NCBI GenBank assembly: GCA_027972325.1
Contig: JAPMOS010000091.1
Coordinates: 94,223 to 158,222, forward strand
DNA: 64,000 nucleotides
Origin: Paratrimastix pyriformis
Taxonomy: Eukaryota; Preaxostyla; Paratrimastigidae
Reading direction: 5' to 3'
Notes under the pieces: model-generated
Seen by the model: only the letters and a program-made list of their open reading frames with translations
What the model was told of the DNA's origin: nothing
The model's database searches: none
Shown here: piece by piece, positions 42,760 through 51,626 of the stretch
How the letters are laid out: each line of letters begins with the position of its first letter
Numbering within the stretch: the stretch's first letter is position 1
Program-made: the position numbers and the translations under genes

Positions 42760-45680
42760 ATATTAACAACTTGTCTTATATCGTTCTGTTTCCACATTAG
42801 TTTAGCAGTTCCATCATCAGCTATATAGAATGCCATTTTTCCGTTGTCAATTACAACCGGTTGTCGTTGTTCAAAGGTAACAGAAATCATCTTTTTGATT
42901 TCCGCTACAGAACTTTCCAGATTTGTCACTTTTGTTTTAAGAGATTCATTTTCATCTTTAAGTGAATCACAATCCAGTTTAAGCTTTTTCATTTCATTCA
43001 GCATCATGAATGGTAGTTTATGTTCAATAATACCTTCAACTTGTCCTTTACGATAAAACACTAAATCATCGCATGCCTGTTGAGCTTCTTCAGCAATTAG
43101 ACCATAACATTTCTTTTTATATACGTCAGAGATGTAATTGAAATTCACAGGATGTAAGTCATAGATATAGCTTGTATCTTCCATATCAGTAATGTTTTCC
43201 TTATACCGTCGACTACTAACAGCAATATGCAGTTTACCAGTTGAATTATTGATGTAAATCGGAACAGAATCAGTTGTAGTTTCCCACGAGTTCAGTATAC
43301 CAGGTGAACGAATATAATCCTTATTGAATTGCATTGATATTGCGCCAGATGCCTTAATGATAACAGCATGATTTGCATTGTTGGCATTATAGTAGTTTCC
43401 ATTGATATCACCTTCCAGTAGGATTTCAGTATTGGTTGAGGAAATCATGGTGACAGTTCCGCTTTTACCAACAACTGTTTCAGCATTAGTAGTTCCAGTA
43501 GCAGATGTGATATTTCCACTTGCATCACTATATAGATACCCAGACACAGTATTAGGGAGTTTAAGTCCACCATTCAGTGTAGCTTTTCCACGGAGGTACA
43601 TATTTCCAGAACTAGAGTTACATGACATATTCAATGTATTGCTACTATTTTCCACAATCAATCCACAGTTAGCTGCATTATATGTTCGTAGTCTTATGGC
43701 TTGTCCACTAAAGTCATTTCCAGCACATGCTGTACCATTATCAAAGGAAGTGGTCGAAGCGAGATACATTCCCCATGAATTGTCAGAAGTTCCATTGTAA
43801 CTTATTTTAAGTCCAACATTTGTGGAAGAGCCTTGAAAAGAGAGTTTAGGCGTTGCGATATTACCACCAGCAGTGAGAAGTCCACGAGTCCAAAAACTAC
43901 CAGTGTTTGAATTTGCGGAGAAGTTACAGACATTGTTTGAGTTTTCGTAAATCAGTCCTACCGATGTGGCATCATAGGTTCGCAAACGAATGGCATTATT
44001 CATATCGTATCCGGTGCATGCAGAACCAGTCCCGGCAAAATCAGCATTTGCGCCAGAAGCCGCCTGATAAATACCCCAATTGACATTACCATAAGGATAC
44101 ATTGATATTTTGAGTGATCCAGTATTCGATCCGATGAATGGACATTCAATTGGAACAGTTGACAGAACTTTAGTAGCATATAGTGAGAGGACATCTGTAG
44201 CCTTTACAGTGAATGTATGATTAGGACTTGAGTCGTTGGCATTGTAATCAGAGATATATTTAATATTTCCTTTTGATTTTATCGAAAACGATGTATTATC
44301 ACCATTTTCGAAAGTTGTATTTGTAGGGTCAATAGTGAAGTTACCGAGTTTCAGAGTATTTCCAGTCAAAGGAATAATTGTATCAATTGCCATTGTGTTA
44401 TTTACAGCGAGGTTACCACCAGTAGTTGATATAGAATTAGCCACAACGTTAGTTGGAAAACCACCAGCAGCGATATTTCCAGAAGAGTCAGTTGCCAGGA
44501 TTGATGAAGATATCAAATTTGTTTTAAGATTACCGTTGCAAGTGATCCCAGAAGTGATAAGAGAATTAGCCGAAATAATAGCAGGCACTGCGAGAGTTCC
44601 AGAGACAGGGGCTATTTTATCCCCAATGACAGTTGAGCAATATATTCTTGAGTTTGCATCCCGTTTAACAATAGTTGAAGGAGTATTATCGATTGACAGG
44701 TTAGCTATTTTCGAATCAGATATGGCATAGTCAGTTATATCGTCAGTAACTATTTTAGATGTTGAGAGTTCACCAGTAGGAGTTGAGTGAACAATATTTG
44801 AGGATGACATCGATGGAATTATTATTTGTCCGGAGTCAGTAACCCTAAACAGAGACGCAGAATAATTATTAGAAGTCACATTGAATGACTTACCAGTTTC
44901 ATTATTATCATTATCAATATCAATATTTATATTACCATTAGAGGCTAAGGCTAAGTCGCCAGCAGATAACGATTTGATAGCATTTGATAAGACATTATTA
45001 GTTTTTATATCGCCACTTGAGTTCCGTAAGACGATTGCAGAAGGTGTATTGTTTTCAGAAGCAGTTGTTGCAGAGTTGGCTACTTTACCAGCAGTTGAAA
45101 TGACAGCTAATTTAGAATCAGGTATCGAAGTGCTTGCGATATCATTAGGATTAAGCATTGAACTTGACAGTAAACCATTTGTATCAGTATGAACAATACC
45201 GGCAGTAGAGATTGAAGACACTTTTACATTAGGAGCAGTTATAGTTCCAGAGAGTAGAGAAATTCCATTAATAGTAGTTCCATGTCCAATTGTGTATTCA
45301 GAGACAGTATCATATTTGGAATCAATAGCTACATTAGCCGTTTTATTTTTCCATTGTTGAGATGCAGCATCATAAAGCAGCATTTGATTATCAGCCAATC
45401 CAGCATCGATTGTGACATTAGCCAATTGTCCTATAGTCATTTCAGGAAGAGGTGCGGTAGGCAGAACTACATCACCCGCAAACGTTACCAATCCATTAAA
45501 ACGTGTTTCACTATTTACAGTCATCATTTCGCCATTCATTGTGACATCTTTATTTATCAAAGTTTTGCATCGAAGTTCCAGAGGATTATCGAGTTGTGTT
45601 TCGATTGCAACTTTATCATAGCCAAAAGTATTGGCAAATGATATTTTGTCACTATTGATAGTAGTCTTTTGAGGTTCCAT
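42756..45680 (-). CDS. Fibre-like protein with C-terminal peptidase S74 domain, 974 aa
   Basis: An intact homologue of the element A fibre. The N-terminal region carries an M-T-I-G-Q-L-A-N-V pattern, comparable to L-R-Q-L-T-D-V in A. The long shaft has repeated I-R-L-R-T-Y-D/N-A modules; A has comparable H-L-S-T-Y-N-A. The S74 chaperone domain at about residues 820-930 shows SSRRYKENI, CYGLIAEEA and HKLPFMMLNEM. A coiled coil and a further 40-residue strand-rich tail absent from A follow. Self-cleavage between shaft and chaperone is expected from the family. It is likely a virion attachment fibre. Confidence 0.85.
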   Translation of the reverse strand: MEPQKTTINSDKISFANTFGYDKVAIETQLDNPLELRCKTLINKDVTMNGEMMTVNSETRFNGLVTFAGDVVLPTAPLPEMTIGQLANVTIDAGLADNQMLLYDAASQQWKNKTANVAIDSKYDTVSEYTIGHGTTINGISLLSGTITAPNVKVSSISTAGIVHTDTNGLLSSSMLNPNDIASTSIPDSKLAVISTAGKVANSATTASENNTPSAIVLRNSSGDIKTNNVLSNAIKSLSAGDLALASNGNINIDIDNDNNETGKSFNVTSNNYSASLFRVTDSGQIIIPSMSSSNIVHSTPTGELSTSKIVTDDITDYAISDSKIANLSIDNTPSTIVKRDANSRIYCSTVIGDKIAPVSGTLAVPAIISANSLITSGITCNGNLKTNLISSSILATDSSGNIAAGGFPTNVVANSISTTGGNLAVNNTMAIDTIIPLTGNTLKLGNFTIDPTNTTFENGDNTSFSIKSKGNIKYISDYNANDSSPNHTFTVKATDVLSLYATKVLSTVPIECPFIGSNTGSLKISMYPYGNVNWGIYQAASGANADFAGTGSACTGYDMNNAIRLRTYDATSVGLIYENSNNVCNFSANSNTGSFWTRGLLTAGGNIATPKLSFQGSSTNVGLKISYNGTSDNSWGMYLASTTSFDNGTACAGNDFSGQAIRLRTYNAANCGLIVENSSNTLNMSCNSSSGNMYLRGKATLNGGLKLPNTVSGYLYSDASGNITSATGTTNAETVVGKSGTVTMISSTNTEILLEGDINGNYYNANNANHAVIIKASGAISMQFNKDYIRSPGILNSWETTTDSVPIYINNSTGKLHIAVSSRRYKENITDMEDTSYIYDLHPVNFNYISDVYKKKCYGLIAEEAQQACDDLVFYRKGQVEGIIEHKLPFMMLNEMKKLKLDCDSLKDENESLKTKVTNLESSVAEIKKMISVTFEQRQPVVIDNGKMAFYIADDGTAKLMWKQNDIRQVVNI

Positions 45681-45755
45681 CTATATAACCACAATAGAAA
45701 AATTCATATTTTATCAGAAAACGGTTAAAAACAAATAAAAACGAGCACAAGCACT

Positions 45756-46160
45756 TTATAGTTTCGAGAGAATGTACGGGCGAATCATATCGCCACCAAT
45801 GATTGAGCAGATTACACCGACATAGCGGTTTAGAATGGTTTCATTAAGTTTACCGCCAAATGCAAAATGTAGGGCGAAATATATAGCCACAGACATTCCG
45901 CCATCGATTATGGCATTCTTAAGTAGTGCAGAATCAATGGATATGCCAGACATCAAATCTTTTCCATCGATAAGGTTTTGGAGAATTGGAGCCACAATAG
46001 TTAGTCCACCAGCGCCAGCGAGCCCAACTTGAATATAGTCAGCGAAATCGCCACGAAGAGACAGTACTTTAGTAATCATCCAATATAGGGAAATTCCACT
46101 AACAGACTTAATGGTGATATCCTTAAGGTCAATTGCAGATTTTGATTCAGTTGCAGACAT
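45756..46160 (-). CDS. Multi-pass membrane protein, 134 aa
   Basis: About three hydrophobic segments (near residues 45-60, 85-102 and 113-130). Gly-rich turns and an N-terminal soluble segment of 25 residues are also present. Position between fibre and the acidic/helical gene suggests a virion membrane protein like the small membrane proteins of element A, though similarity is only in character. A TTTTTTTATCCACTAATAA motif (minus strand, about 46181-46198) precedes it. Confidence 0.65.
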   Translation of the reverse strand: MSATESKSAIDLKDITIKSVSGISLYWMITKVLSLRGDFADYIQVGLAGAGGLTIVAPILQNLIDGKDLMSGISIDSALLKNAIIDGGMSVAIYFALHFAFGGKLNETILNRYVGVICSIIGGDMIRPYILSKL

Positions 46161-46230
46161 GAGAGTTGTTTTGATATTATTAGTGGATAAAAAAATCTAT
46201 TAATTACGAAAGAAATGTATTTGACGGTGC

Positions 46231-47240
46231 TTAGAAGAATACATCCGCAACAGATGTAGCAGAATGTGGTAACACACCGGTAGAGGGATTTGAGTTTTTT
46301 TGAACGTTATCGAGTGTTTCATGAGCTTTAGCCATTAGCGGCTTAGCACCTTTCATGTTTTCGCAAACTTTTCCAAGCATAGAGCCACCAAGTATCATCA
46401 TAAGTTGATATTTTGGTTCCATAAACTTAGATTGTAGTATAGTTTCCATATCACCAGTCTTTTCATTTCATCAATACAATGTTGAATTTGTGATTCAGAG
46501 CCTTTAAGTGATTCAGTATAACCATGGAGATATCGTGGCAATATTTTTTCGGAGATATCAGCACCTTGAAATAGCAAATCGGTGAAATATTTGCTTGTAT
46601 GCATTGTATCATCCATTTTCATCTTAATGCCTTCTAAAAGATTCATTTTGAACTGCATTAATTCATCATCACGCATATCAGCAAAGAATGACACATTAAA
46701 TTTTTCCTTATCCATTCCGGCAAGTTCTGTAAGTACCAAAAGTTCATTGATATCTTTTTCGCGTTTTAGTGTCATTTTAGGCTTTTTAGGAGCTTTTGGA
46801 GCTTTTGGAAATTTAAATGGTTTAGGTTTTGGGAGAGCTTTTATTGCTTTCATTGTCTGTTTTGTTTCTTCTTCTAGCTGTTCATATTTTGCTTGAGCAT
46901 CTTCCAACAGTTTCTTTTCAGACAGAACTTGTTCTTTAGATTTGAACTTGATTTTTCCTTCAGGCAAATCATTATGTAACTGATCCCTCCTAAGAACAAA
47001 ATCCATATTATCCAAAAGTTCATTACTTACTGTGTCATCTTTTATAGAGACTTTAGATTTTTCTTCAGGTTCAGGTTCAGGTTCGGATTCAGATTCGGAT
47101 TCAGGTTCGGATTCGGATTCAGATTCTTCTGATTCAGACTTATCACCGTATGGAATAGAAATTTCACTATTTTCGGATGAAATTGATTGACTATCATCAT
47201 CATTACTTGATGATTCAGATTCGGTATCAGATTTTGGCAT
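46231..47240 (-). pseudogene. Acidic/helical virion-block protein, homologue of A's 17276-18282, frameshifted
   Basis: The N-terminus is a Ser/Glu/Asp/Pro-rich acidic stretch, followed by a basic Lys/Pro block and a helical domain (about 46450-46760). The helical domain shares an F-A-D-M-R-D-D-E-L-type motif with the element A protein. A frame change near 46450 separates this from the last 72 codons, which carry a Met/Gly-rich segment (MILGGSMLGKV). No zinc finger is present here; the finger is on the neighbouring divergent ATPase. Confidence 0.55.
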
Positions 47241-47318
47241 GGTATAGATTGATATATTTCAGACACAAAATATATTTCGGAAATTTTTTTTTCTGATGGA
47301 ATTATATCAAAAAGAAGA

Positions 47319-48257
47319 ATGCAAAAAGACGAGCAAATAGAAAAGGTAAAGCATGAAGTTTATCCATGTTCACAATGTCAGAAAATATATAAAACAAAAG
47401 GAGGATTTGAGCGGCACAAATGCGCGGGGCCAAAAGTGAAGAAAGTAAAAGTACCAAAAGAGAAAAAGGATAAGCAAGTAAAACAAATAATCGAAAAGGA
47501 AGAAGAACCAATTGAGCAAAAGCCTATTGTGTTTATACCACCTGAAGTGAATGAAACGGACCAAAATATAATTAAGATTGGAAATGTAAAGCTACCAAAG
47601 TTCAATTCATCAGAGATTGTCGATAGGTTTCAGAACAAAAAAGAACCATTCATTTCATTGCATTATGGAATGAAAGAAAGTGGAAAGACAACATCAGTAC
47701 TGTCAATAATTAAGCAAATCAGAAGTGAAATTGACAGTATATACCTATTTACAGTGGCACAAGACAACAAAGATAAATACCAGAAAGAGCTTGGTAAGAT
47801 TCCAGATGACCATTGTTTTGGAGGGTTTGATGACGAATACACACCATTATTCATAGAAAAACTAATTAAATTTCAGGAAAAGACCAAAGGAAAGAAGACA
47901 GTTTTGCTAATATTTGACGACATATTAGATGGAGGAAATAAGTTACATCATAGTGAGCTTTTAGGAAGCCTATTTTGCAACCACAGAAGGTATAACATAT
48001 CAGTTAGCCTTACGACACAAATACCAACGGGAATATCACCGAAGACCAGACAGAACACCAACTATTGTTTTGTGCATTACACCAAAAATGAATCAGTTAA
48101 GGATATGATATATAGGGATTACATGTCATGCATGAAGAAGACAGACTTTTTGGATTTGTTTGAGAAGGTGACAGCAGACCATAACATTTTAGTGATTAAG
48201 CCACTATTACACGACAACTATTTGGAATTGTACAATGCCTTTTGGGTTCAGAAATAA
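47319..48257 (+). CDS. Packaging ATPase with N-terminal zinc finger, 312 aa
   Basis: Residues 14-35 form a C2H2-like finger (Cys17, Cys20, His33, with Cys35 or a later residue as fourth ligand). A Lys-rich linker follows, then the ATPase core with Walker A GMKESGKT at 118-125, Walker B VLLIFDD at about 196-202 and a TTQ sensor near 233-235. The core aligns with the element A ATPase. The finger corresponds to the one encoded by A's separate divergent gene. It is expected to translocate DNA into capsids; the finger could supply sequence-specific recognition of the genome, which is inference. It is divergent from the acidic gene with 78 bp between starts. Confidence 0.85.
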   Translation: MQKDEQIEKVKHEVYPCSQCQKIYKTKGGFERHKCAGPKVKKVKVPKEKKDKQVKQIIEKEEEPIEQKPIVFIPPEVNETDQNIIKIGNVKLPKFNSSEIVDRFQNKKEPFISLHYGMKESGKTTSVLSIIKQIRSEIDSIYLFTVAQDNKDKYQKELGKIPDDHCFGGFDDEYTPLFIEKLIKFQEKTKGKKTVLLIFDDILDGGNKLHHSELLGSLFCNHRRYNISVSLTTQIPTGISPKTRQNTNYCFVHYTKNESVKDMIYRDYMSCMKKTDFLDLFEKVTADHNILVIKPLLHDNYLELYNAFWVQK

Positions 48258-48270
48258 AACTACCTAAAAT

Positions 48271-48286
48271 TATTATCTGATATAGG
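48271..48286 (+). promoter_or_regulatory. B-type promoter-like motif before 48299
   Basis: TATTATCTGATATAGG lies 13 bp before the start; same pattern as at 42045 and 48691. Confidence 0.5.
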
Positions 48287-48298
48287 ATTAAATACGAG

Positions 48299-48679
48299 AT
48301 GAAAAAAGCAATGCATGATAAGATGATGAAGTTGAACAAAATGGAGAAAGAGATGCATGAAAAAATGATTCAACTTGATGGAATGAAAACGGAGATAAAG
48401 CGAGAATGGGATCAGATCCATTTATCGAGGATGGAAATACATAACACAAATAGTTATGAAAATGAGGTGCAAAGGTTTAAGACGAAATGTCTTATTTCGA
48501 TATGTGTCACAGGTGAGATTGATGGGGACTTAATATGGGACATAGGGTGTTCACTACCACGTGATGTGATCGATTCAGTTGTGAAATCTGTAGAACAAGA
48601 AGTATATCGAGCTAAAGTCGAAAAGGTGGAAAGAGATATGAATAAGCCATATCACGGGAAAATTTATGATTGCAAATAA
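48299..48679 (+). CDS. Coiled-coil protein, 126 aa, paralogue of the next gene
   Basis: Met/Lys/Glu-rich coiled coil for the first 60 residues, then a CLISICVTGEIDGDLI block. The neighbour at 48724 has CLYSICATGKISEDLV in the same place, showing a local gene duplication. Function unknown. No homologue was found in element A. Confidence 0.6.
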   Translation: MKKAMHDKMMKLNKMEKEMHEKMIQLDGMKTEIKREWDQIHLSRMEIHNTNSYENEVQRFKTKCLISICVTGEIDGDLIWDIGCSLPRDVIDSVVKSVEQEVYRAKVEKVERDMNKPYHGKIYDCK

Positions 48680-48690
48680 AACACTTAAAA

Positions 48691-48706
48691 ATATTATCTA
48701 TTATAG
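48691..48706 (+). promoter_or_regulatory. B-type promoter-like motif before 48724
   Basis: ATATTATCTATTATAG lies 18 bp before the chosen start. Because it sits downstream of an earlier in-frame ATG at 48670, it argues for the start at 48724. Confidence 0.5.
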
Positions 48707-48723
48707 AATTATTAATAACAAGA

Positions 48724-49107
48724 ATGCAAAAAGAAATGCAAAAAGAAATACGAATGAAGATTCATTGGAAGGTGCAAGAGTTAATAAAGGAGGCATGTGA
48801 GAGACAGGAAAAAGAGACTATAAGTAAAATGTGGAAAGTATTTGGTGTTATACAGGAAGAAGAAAAGAATAATGCAAAGCATTACGAAACAGCTGTGAAA
48901 ATTTCGATTGATACTTTGAGATGCAAAGAAGAAAAAATGAGGTATGAAAATGCATGTCTTTATTCGATATGCGCTACAGGTAAAATCAGCGAAGATTTGG
49001 TGATTGGTAGTTTATACAAGCAGTCAGAACATGATCTGAAGACAATAAGGGAACGAATTCTATTAGAAATAGAGCGTCAGAAAAATGCAGCAAACGCAAG
49101 TCAGTAA
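48724..49107 (+). CDS. Coiled-coil protein, 127 aa, paralogue of the preceding gene
   Basis: The start at 48724 is chosen over 48670 because the promoter-like motif lies between them and the upstream codons are atypical. Glu/Lys-rich coiled coil with the conserved C-L-x-S-I-C-x-T-G block near residue 78. Function unknown; tandem paralogue of the 126-aa protein. Confidence 0.6.
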   Translation: MQKEMQKEIRMKIHWKVQELIKEACERQEKETISKMWKVFGVIQEEEKNNAKHYETAVKISIDTLRCKEEKMRYENACLYSICATGKISEDLVIGSLYKQSEHDLKTIRERILLEIERQKNAANASQ

Positions 49108-49135
49108 AAGTCATTTTTGTTTTCATCAATTTAAT

Positions 49136-49160
49136 CGAATTTTTTATCATGGTATAATAT
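49136..49160 (+). promoter_or_regulatory. TTTTTTATCA late-type motif before the capsid gene
   Basis: GAATTTTTTATCATGG followed by TATAATATTAAT lies upstream of the capsid start at 49171. TTTTTTATCAGCG followed by AATAATATTAAC is found before the 51627 gene. Confidence 0.5.
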
Positions 49161-49170
49161 TAATTCTACC

Positions 49171-50382
49171 ATGGCAACATCAATTATTCTCAAATCCCAC
49201 ACGAATCAGAATTCTGACTTAGAGCGAAATACCACAAAAGTGAATGAATTCACCGATGACCGGACGACAAAGATACGGAAGCCTAAAATAGTAACTGATC
49301 CAGTTGTAATAAAGCCGAACAGGCAGATTTCTTTTGGAAGCACCGCCCAGTTCGACATCAATAAATACAGTGGACTTGTGTCAGGCAACGACATTCACCT
49401 ACACATTAGACTTGGAGCCACTACAGCATCAGCCGGAGCCGTATCATATGTCGATGGATATATGCTTAAGCTTATCAAATCGATTAAGTTCAAACATCAG
49501 GCACGTGAAATCTATAAACTAGACAATGCCGGCATTTATCAGTATTACCAACGAGCTATTAGCGAACGTAAACAGCTAATGATGGCAAATGCCCGAGTAG
49601 GTTCGACGGGTGATGACATAAATGCGGCAGTTGCCCAGGAGGGACTGATATACATTCCGAATCCGTTCATTGACTTTAACCCCCTAAAACTTGATTTGCT
49701 ACAGTCCAATCCGTATTTCGAAATAGAAATATCACCTTTGTCAACAATCGCATCATCATCTACAGCCGGCGCAACACTTGCAAACAACTTTATTGATGTT
49801 GAACTAATTGCCAATTACTTAACGATGCATGAGGATGAAAAACGTGTCATTATGCATTCGGGGCAGGATGCACTTTCGGGTATTGTCACGGTTCAGAATG
49901 AATTTGTAGATTCATCAGCCTATTTAGTATCACAGGGTGCGACATCAATCACATGCGATTTGCCATTTGATGAAGTTGAATACCTATCGATGTATCTGTC
50001 AGATGACACCACGGCATCACCATTCACGGGAACCCCTTACATATCCGAATACCATCTTTCGGTGGATAATAAGAACTATCCAGACACAACCATAAGTGCC
50101 ATGTCGCAACGATTCCAACAGATGATGTATTTCCGGAAGGCGTTTGACAAGAACATTTACACCCTTAGATTCTCAGGACTACCAAGCAAGGATGATGATA
50201 TCGAATCGTACGGTAATGTTTATGGCACCATTGTCCTAAAAGAATATTCTAACCCGAAATTGGTCGTAACTTTCACTCAGGCATTACCCCACAACTGTAC
50301 ATTGAATGTACTAACGTATGGACGCGCATGGTACCGTTATAACGAACGACAGGGCACCCTCACTGTCGAACACAAAAACTAA
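49171..50382 (+). CDS. Putative double jelly-roll major capsid protein, 403 aa
   Basis: Intact, beta-rich, no membrane segment, Cys-poor. A central I-E-I-S-P-L-S-T strand and a C-terminal N-V-L-T-Y-G-R-A-W-Y-R-Y segment are of the kind found near the end of double jelly-roll coats. It lies downstream of the packaging ATPase, and its codon use differs from its neighbours (more C-ending codons), as expected for a highly expressed virion protein. Overall similarity to the element A candidate is low. The assignment rests on size, composition and context. Confidence 0.65.
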   Translation: MATSIILKSHTNQNSDLERNTTKVNEFTDDRTTKIRKPKIVTDPVVIKPNRQISFGSTAQFDINKYSGLVSGNDIHLHIRLGATTASAGAVSYVDGYMLKLIKSIKFKHQAREIYKLDNAGIYQYYQRAISERKQLMMANARVGSTGDDINAAVAQEGLIYIPNPFIDFNPLKLDLLQSNPYFEIEISPLSTIASSSTAGATLANNFIDVELIANYLTMHEDEKRVIMHSGQDALSGIVTVQNEFVDSSAYLVSQGATSITCDLPFDEVEYLSMYLSDDTTASPFTGTPYISEYHLSVDNKNYPDTTISAMSQRFQQMMYFRKAFDKNIYTLRFSGLPSKDDDIESYGNVYGTIVLKEYSNPKLVVTFTQALPHNCTLNVLTYGRAWYRYNERQGTLTVEHKN

Positions 50383-50906
50383 GGGTTCCAATCTGCCAGA
50401 ATCATTAGTAATGATATAAAACACGAAAAACAATCATAAAAAAGCACTATGTCACATTTGTTCAGTTTTCTGAAGTGAAATGCTTGCATTTCACTCTGAT
50501 TTGCATTCGCAAATCTCCTCATGCGATACTTTATGTCAAAATGAAGGATGATGATATGACACATTTTTATCATCGCAAACCACTTTATTTGATTACCAAA
50601 ACTACTTAAAACATTGAAATCCAGTGTTCTAACAACACTTTGATGGATATTTCATCGACAATTTGCAATACGAAATTGTCAAACTTGCACAGCCCCGTTC
50701 ACGATAAGTAAAGGTCAGATTTCTTAGCTTTTTTCGGGGATTAATCTTTTGATATCATACAACAAAAAAGTCCCGGTATGTGCCGGGCACTTATGCACTC
50801 GAACGCGCACTAACGTGCAAAAAACGATTTTGTATAGGAATTTTTTCTCGAAATTTCTAAGTCAAAATGACAATTTTTTTTCTGCATGATTTGTATTAAA
50901 CCAATC
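50383..50906. repeat. Hairpin cluster downstream of the capsid gene
   Basis: Four separate stem-loops: AGTGAAATGC/GCATTTCACT (50474-50495), GATTTGC/GCAAATC (50498-50515), GACAATTT/AAATTGTC (50657-50680) and CCCGG/CCGGG (50771-50786). No open frame. The first could terminate capsid transcription. The density is unusual for the AT-rich context. Confidence 0.65.
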
Positions 50907-51243
50907 ATGTATATATCATTAAACTTAGTTTCCACTCTTAAAACAGTTGAATTGAACCAGTGGATGAACAAAAATCCAAATTCCTTAACATAGCCATCTT
51001 ATCACAGATTCGCTTACCAGACGTAGCTATTTCATTGTTATTAAAGATCTTTATAGTGAACAAATCATTAGCAACGTCACAACCGATGCCGCAATACCAG
51101 TTTACGTCGGAACACATAACAAATGCCTTAGACTTACAGCATCATCGGCAATGACTAGAAGGTATGAATATTTGATATTGGATGAATCCGGGAACCCTAC
51201 AACTGACAATGTCGCCGTGAATATGTTATTTGCAGTTGATTAA
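50907..51243 (+). pseudogene. Small virion-block protein, one-base frameshift, possible homologue of 20637-21026
   Basis: Too broken for a single long frame: the first 27 codons from the ATG at 50907 are followed by a one-base shift near 50990, after which the frame stays open to TAA at 51241. The downstream part is strand-rich and ends with L-D-E-S-G-N-P-T-T-D, comparable to L-D-P-V-T-R-Q-P-T-T-D in the 129-aa protein of element A. Both lie next to the capsid gene. Function unknown; a minor capsid role is possible. Confidence 0.45.
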
Positions 51244-51276
51244 CTTGTCATTGTTCTTGCAAAACCAATTTTATAC

Positions 51277-51400
51277 CATGAGATTCGCGATCGCGAATCA
51301 GGATGAAAGGTTTCACCTTTCATCTCCAATGTCTTGTGTGACATGCGCATGAGATTCGCGATCGCGAATCAGGATGAAAGGTTTCACCTTTCATCTCCAT
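51277..51400. repeat. Duplicated palindrome-plus-hairpin unit
   Basis: Two units at a 71-bp period. Each has the perfect 18-bp palindrome GATTCGCGATCGCGAATC (51282-51299, 51353-51370) followed by the stem-loop GATGAAAGGT/ACCTTTCATC (51302-51324, 51373-51395). A further GATTTGC/GCAAATC stem lies at 51497-51514, echoing 50498. No gene covers them. Confidence 0.85.
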
Positions 51401-51595
51401 GATTAGGTGCACAAATCCTATATCGTAGATATCTGTCAGTCTTATGCACACGTTTTATGGCTTTTAATTTGTGTTCTTTTAACCATTTCTTACTCTGATT
51501 TGCGTTCGCAAATCTCATCGTTTGGAGTCATATGATGTAATATCGAACAGGACAGCTTGCGTAGTAAATATTGTCATTCTTAAAATGAAACCATA

Positions 51596-51612
51596 AATTT
51601 TTTATCAGCGAA
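51596..51612 (+). promoter_or_regulatory. TTTTTTATCAGCG late-type motif before 51627
   Basis: AAATTTTTTATCAGCGA lies 15-30 bp before the ATG. A shorter ATTTTATCAGCG version precedes the small gene at 60756. Confidence 0.5.
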
Positions 51613-51626
51613 TAATATTAACATCA

